NCBI GenBank assembly: GCA_964550635.1
Contig: CAZJZV010000016.1
Span: 1 to 33,769, forward strand
Origin: RGIG4097 sp964550635
GTDB lineage: Bacteria; Bacillota; Clostridia; Christensenellales; CAG-917
Length of the DNA stretch: 33,769 bases
Reading direction: 5' to 3'
In this document: one piece after another, positions 30,619 through 33,769 of the stretch
How positions within the stretch are numbered: position 1 is the first letter of the stretch
How the letters are laid out: every line of letters starts with the position of its first letter
Notes under the pieces: model-generated
Databases searched by the model: none
The model's input: only the letters and a program-made list of their open reading frames with translations
What the model was told of the DNA's origin: nothing
Made by a program: the position numbers and the translations under genes

Positions 30619-31368
30619 TTAGAAGTTCACGACTTGGCTGAAATCGACTGCCTTCAAGGATGCTCCGCCGATAAGACCGCCGTCGATGTCGGGTTGTGCC
30701 ATGAGTTCCGCAACGTTCTTGGGATTCATGCTGCCGCCGTATTGGATGCGGAGTTTGTTTGCGAGTTTTCTGCCGTAGAGTTTTGCGACCATGCTACGAA
30801 TGTTCTTGATGGTTTCTTCTGCTTGTTCTGCGGTTGCAGTCTTGCCGGTGCCGATTGCCCAAACGGGTTCGTATGCGATGACGATGTTTTTGAGTTCGTC
30901 TTCGGAGATGCCTTCGAATGCGCCGTTGACTTGTTTTTTGACGACGGATTTCGTGCGGTTCTTCTCACGTTGTTCAAGGGTTTCGCCAACGCAGATGATG
31001 GGTTTGAGACCTGCCGCGAGAGCCGCTTTAACTCTGCCGTTCACGGTTGCGTCGGTTTCACCGAAGTATTGACGACGTTCGCTGTGTCCGATGATGACGT
31101 ATTCAACGCCGAGTTCGACGAGCATATTCGCGCTGATTTCGCCGGTGAACGCACCTTTTTCCGCCCAGTGCACGTTTTCTGCGCCGACTTTGATATTGGT
31201 GCCTTTGGTCATTTCGACTGCGGTTGCAAGGTCGGTGTAGGGGGTGCAGATGACGACGTCGCATTTTGCGTCCTTAACAAGGGGGATAAGGTCGGTGATG
31301 AGTGCCTTCGTATCCGCGATGGTGTTGTTCATTTTCCAGTTGCCTGCTATGATAGGTTTTCTTGCCAT
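30619..31368 (-). CDS. tpiA: Triose-phosphate isomerase
   Basis: A 249-residue TIM-barrel enzyme interconverting dihydroxyacetone phosphate and glyceraldehyde 3-phosphate. Catalytic residues are all visible: N10 and K12 in AGNWKMN, H95 in IIGHSERR and E167 in AYEPVWAIGTG, which also begins the mobile loop 6. QYGGSMNP and the phosphate-binding GLIGGASL complete the family pattern. Length is standard. AAAGGAG lies about 9 bases before the ATG. It follows pgk by 47 bases, the usual glycolytic order in Bacillota. Confidence 0.98.
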   Translation of the reverse strand: MARKPIIAGNWKMNNTIADTKALITDLIPLVKDAKCDVVICTPYTDLATAVEMTKGTNIKVGAENVHWAEKGAFTGEISANMLVELGVEYVIIGHSERRQYFGETDATVNGRVKAALAAGLKPIICVGETLEQREKNRTKSVVKKQVNGAFEGISEDELKNIVIAYEPVWAIGTGKTATAEQAEETIKNIRSMVAKLYGRKLANKLRIQYGGSMNPKNVAELMAQPDIDGGLIGGASLKAVDFSQVVNF

Positions 31369-31415
31369 AATTTTTTCTCCTTTATATAGTCGTGCGTTAA
31401 GCGCGAATTATTTTA

Positions 31416-32720
31416 TTAGTCTTTGTCGTTGAGGCATGCGATACCGGGGAGGACTTTGCCTTCCAAGAATTCAAGGGAAGCACCGCCACCGGTAGAGATA
31501 TGGGACATCTTGTCCGCGTAGCCGAGAGTTGCGACTGCCGCCGCGCTATCGCCACCGCCGATGATAGTGGTTGCGTCGATGGATGCGAGTGCGGATGCGA
31601 TTGCCTTGGTGCCGACTGCGAAGTTTTCCATTTCGAAAACGCCCATAGGTCCGTTCCAAACGACCGTCTTTGCGGATTTGATTGCATTCGAGAAGAGTTC
31701 GATGGTGCGGGGACCGATATCGAGACCTTGCCAACCGTCGGGAATTCCGTCGCCTTTGGTGTGGCTTATATTTGCATCGTTGGAGAAAGCGTCCGCGATA
31801 GTGTTGTCAACGGGGAGATAGAGTTTCACGCCCTTTGCTTCCGCTTTTGCCATGAGTTCTTTTGCGAGTTCGATTTTGTCTTCTTCGAGAAGGCTGTTAC
31901 CGATGCTAAAGCCTTGGGCTTTAAGGAAGGTGTAGGACATACCGCCACCGATGATGATTGCGTCGCACTTGTTGATGAGATTTTCGATTACGCCGATTTT
32001 GTCGCTAACCTTCGCACCGCCAAGGATTGCAAGGAAAGGACGGACGGGATTTTCGACCGCTGCGCCGAGGAATTTGAGTTCCTTTTCGATAAGGAAACCG
32101 CTTACCGCGACTTTTGCAAAACCGTATTGAACGATACCTGCGGTGGTTGCGTGCGCTCTGTGAGCGGTGCCGAATGCGTCGTTCACGTAGACGTCGCAGA
32201 AGTCCGCGAGTTTACGGCAAAGTTCTTCACTGTTCTTTTCTTCGCCCGCGTCGAAACGAGTGTTTTCGAGAAGGACGATTTCACCGTCGCCGAGTGCCGC
32301 CACTTTTGCGTGTGCGTCTTCGCCTACGAGATCGGTTGCAAACGTAACTTTTCCGGGGAAGATTTGAGCGAGTCTATCCGCAACGGGTTTGAGAGAGAAC
32401 TTTTTGGGATCGTTTTTGAGAGCTTTTGCAATATATTCTGCTTTTGCCGCTTCTCTTTCGCCTTCGGGAAGAGCGTCGACGGCTTTCTTTTCTTTCTTCG
32501 TAAGACCGAAACCGGGAGTAAAGATATTGTGAGGCTTGCCAAGGTGAGAGCAAAGAATCACTTTTGCGCCGTTGTCAACCAAGTATTGAATGGTAGGAAG
32601 TGCGCCGTTGATACGGTTTTCGTCGGTGATGACGCCGTCTTGCATAGGGACGTTGAAATCACAACGGACCAAACATTTTTTACCTTTTACGTCGATGTCG
32701 CGTACAGTCTTTTTTGCCAT
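31416..32720 (-). CDS. pgk: Phosphoglycerate kinase with an unusual insertion
   Basis: A 434-residue glycolytic kinase transferring phosphate from 1,3-bisphosphoglycerate to ADP. Substrate motifs are VRCDFNVP (18-25), SHLGKP (58-63) and LLENTRF; the nucleotide side has LAILGGAKVSDK, NGPMGVFE and GGGDSAAAV. Most bacterial PGKs are about 390-400 residues. Here an extra charged stretch of roughly 35-40 residues lies between SHLGKP and KFSLKPVADRL (about 64-107; LTKKEKKAVDALPEGEREAAK). It does not break any catalytic motif. It is the first gene of the operon behind an extended -10 promoter (32803-32775); AAGGAG precedes the ATG. Confidence 0.97.
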   Translation of the reverse strand: MAKKTVRDIDVKGKKCLVRCDFNVPMQDGVITDENRINGALPTIQYLVDNGAKVILCSHLGKPHNIFTPGFGLTKKEKKAVDALPEGEREAAKAEYIAKALKNDPKKFSLKPVADRLAQIFPGKVTFATDLVGEDAHAKVAALGDGEIVLLENTRFDAGEEKNSEELCRKLADFCDVYVNDAFGTAHRAHATTAGIVQYGFAKVAVSGFLIEKELKFLGAAVENPVRPFLAILGGAKVSDKIGVIENLINKCDAIIIGGGMSYTFLKAQGFSIGNSLLEEDKIELAKELMAKAEAKGVKLYLPVDNTIADAFSNDANISHTKGDGIPDGWQGLDIGPRTIELFSNAIKSAKTVVWNGPMGVFEMENFAVGTKAIASALASIDATTIIGGGDSAAAVATLGYADKMSHISTGGGASLEFLEGKVLPGIACLNDKD

Positions 32721-32774
32721 ATACAGAAATCTCCTTATAAACGTGCCTGCGCACGCATAATTTTATTCTTAATG

Positions 32775-32803
32775 ATTATAGCACTTTTTACCATTCAATG
32801 CAA
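32775..32803 (-). promoter_or_regulatory. Promoter of the pgk-tpiA-gpmI operon
   Basis: On the minus strand TTGCAT (32803-32798), 17 bp ending in TGC (extended -10), TATAAT (32780-32775). The leader to pgk carries a short CGTGC-GCAG-GCACG hairpin. Confidence 0.75.
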
Positions 32804-32864
32804 TCGAATGAGCACACATTCACCCCCGCACCCCACCGATTTCCAATTTTCTTCCCGCTCAACA

Positions 32865-32879
32865 ACACGTTTTGTGTAC
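32865..32879. repeat. 15-mer hyphenated palindrome, copy 1
   Basis: ACACGTTTTGTGTAC. It matches copies at 32909 and 33117 except at one central base; the ACAC / GTGT arms are complementary. Confidence 0.7.
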
Positions 32880-32908
32880 CACAGCATCCAACTCATCACC
32901 CAAAATAA

Positions 32909-32923
32909 ACACGTTTAGTGTAC
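32909..32923. repeat. 15-mer hyphenated palindrome, copy 2
   Basis: ACACGTTTAGTGTAC, starting 44 bases after the start of copy 1. Confidence 0.7.
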
Positions 32924-33120
32924 TTATCCAAATCACCCTACCCCAACACTCCACTCTATAATTTCCCAATTCCCTTCCCATTCCACCCAAAAACTCCTAT
33001 TTTCAACCCTCATTCCACCCCAAAACTCCGCCTACCATCCAATAAACTCCCTATCCTTTCCTGCACTGTACCCTTTCTCCAATCCCTATCACTTTTCCCA
33101 TCCACCAACCACATATACAC
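32921..33120. other. Intergenic tract almost free of G on the plus strand
   Basis: In these 200 bases I count only three G's (33030, 33063, 33068); 32921-33029 has none. A 19-base direct repeat with one mismatch (CATTCCACCCAAAAACTCC at 32979 and 33011) lies inside. No credible gene on either strand. On the minus strand it is a nearly C-free, G-run-rich sequence. Confidence 0.75.
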
Positions 33121-33131
33121 GTTTCGTGTAC
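33117..33131. repeat. 15-mer hyphenated palindrome, copy 3
   Basis: ACACGTTTCGTGTAC; with flanking T it forms TACACG-TTT-CGTGTA, a perfect 6+6 palindrome. Confidence 0.7.
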
Positions 33132-33315
33132 CTTGAACTTCTGCGGATACACCCACCTCTCCCAAACATCTCACGTTCGCCCACTCTGTTCTTTCAATTC
33201 ATACAATAAAGCACTATCTATTATTGCCTTAGGTAAAAGGCGCCCTCAATCAACCTAACAAATACCGCATTGCAACGCCACCAATCCCACCCAAACCATA
33301 ACCAAATCAAAATCA

Positions 33316-33343
33316 AAAAACGAACTCCTTTGAGTTCGTTTTT
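33316..33343. terminator. Bidirectional intrinsic terminator
   Basis: AAAAACGAACTC, loop CTTT, GAGTTCGTTTTT: a 12-bp perfect stem. It probably ends transcription coming leftward from the decayed or unseen gene at the right edge. Confidence 0.85.
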
Positions 33344-33381
33344 CAATTCATTCTTAAAACTTATATCCAACTTGTTTAATT

Positions 33382-33769
33382 TTACTCTAATAACACAAAT
33401 GACCTCATAATTTTCTGTGCATCACTAATTGCGTATAGCCGATAAAACGTACATACTCTCATAAAACAGGCAGTGTGCTTGTTGTCCTAATGCTTTTCCA
33501 TTTTTATATAACATTAATTCTTTATGTAGTCTGGTTAATAAATGAATTTATGATATTACTTTTCATTGCGTCCAACGATTTTAAACGTTGCTCTAATTCT
33601 TTTATTTTGGATTCGTATTCCAAAACTTTTTCCATTGTTTTATTTTGAATAGTTAATATTTTCGAGCTTTCCTAATAGTTTTAGCGGATATTTTGAAGTG
33701 ATTTCAAATTTTGCTAATGTAGTTACAATCGCAATTATTGTTTTTTAACAAATTTACCATTACATCTTG
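33382..33769 (-). pseudogene. Probable decayed coding sequence at the right edge
   Basis: No intact gene, but protein-like fragments appear in different minus-strand frames. One of 37 codons (33635-33522) reads as a charged coiled coil (MEKVLEYESKIKELEQRL, then KSLDAMKS); such helices end type I restriction HsdS subunits, a loose resemblance only. Others are TTLAKFEITSKYPLKLLGKL (just upstream), NGKALGQQAHCLFYESMYVL (about 33500-33440) and FYRLYAISDAQKIMRSFVLL ending at 33382. None has a ribosome site, the sequence is AT-rich, and a terminator lies 40 bases beyond. Confidence 0.3.

Noticed and set aside
31500..32918. A 472-codon plus-strand open frame
   Set aside because: Antisense shadow of pgk; Cys/Phe/Val-rich with no recognisable motif.
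33010..33114. A 34-codon minus-strand frame (MWLVDGKSDRDWRKGTVQER...) that reads rather naturally
   Set aside because: No Shine-Dalgarno sequence and its Trp/Gly/Arg content follows from the C-free strand; conservation would be needed.
32865..33131. CRISPR array
   Set aside because: Only three 15-base repeats at uneven spacing (44 and 208 bases), no cas genes.
32918..33136. A 72-codon plus-strand open frame rich in Pro, Ser and Phe
   Set aside because: It arises from the G-free, C-rich composition; no ribosome site, no stable family pattern.
1..33769. tRNA or rRNA genes
   Set aside because: I saw no T-loop/anticodon arm combination or rRNA-like sequence on either strand; a dedicated scan was not possible.

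Overview
The window looks like a chromosomal segment of a low-to-mid GC, monoderm member of the Clostridia (Bacillota), most likely an uncultured gut-type lineage assembled from a metagenome. The main evidence is a SCIFF ranthipeptide precursor with its radical SAM maturase (a near-signature pair of Clostridia), Bacillota-type lipoprotein and XRE genes, consensus sigma-A promoters with 17-bp spacers, strong AAGGAGG ribosome sites, and a 100-N scaffold gap at 13669-13768.

Left part (1-5300): a minus-strand promoter fires off the left edge. Then comes an HTH-Fic AMPylase whose promoter is filled by a palindromic operator, a drug/metabolite (EamA) transporter, and the operon scfA (SCIFF peptide) - scfB (maturase) - Orn/Lys/Arg decarboxylase-like enzyme. 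The decarboxylase is translationally coupled to scfB by an ATGA overlap.

Middle (5300-23250, nearly all minus strand): a small acidic protein, a MATE pump and an SDR oxidoreductase lie downstream of a tightly packed patatin - polA - coaE block. That block is preceded by a long unit reading from 23249 leftward: small membrane protein, ABC ATPase, ABC permease, then three tandem paralogous surface proteins. Each paralog has an N-terminal membrane anchor, bacterial Ig-like (Big_2) repeats, a beta-helix-like region and a conserved C-terminal tail. This ABC-plus-three-giant-paralogs locus is the best candidate for an undescribed system. The N gap lies inside one paralog, and comparison with its sister predicts that 167 bases are missing.

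Right part (23250-33769): a CPA2-type cation/proton antiporter and a second MATE pump (+). Next is an AT-richer accessory patch with a hairpin array, a Cys-rich protein paired with a small SH3-like protein, a lipoprotein and an apparently leaderless XRE regulator. This patch is bracketed by three copies of a repeat-plus-terminator module. After it comes the glycolytic operon pgk-tpiA-gpmI (minus). The last kilobase holds no intact gene but contains an extremely G-poor tract with three copies of the 15-mer ACACGTTTNGTGTAC, and what may be decayed coding sequence at the right edge.
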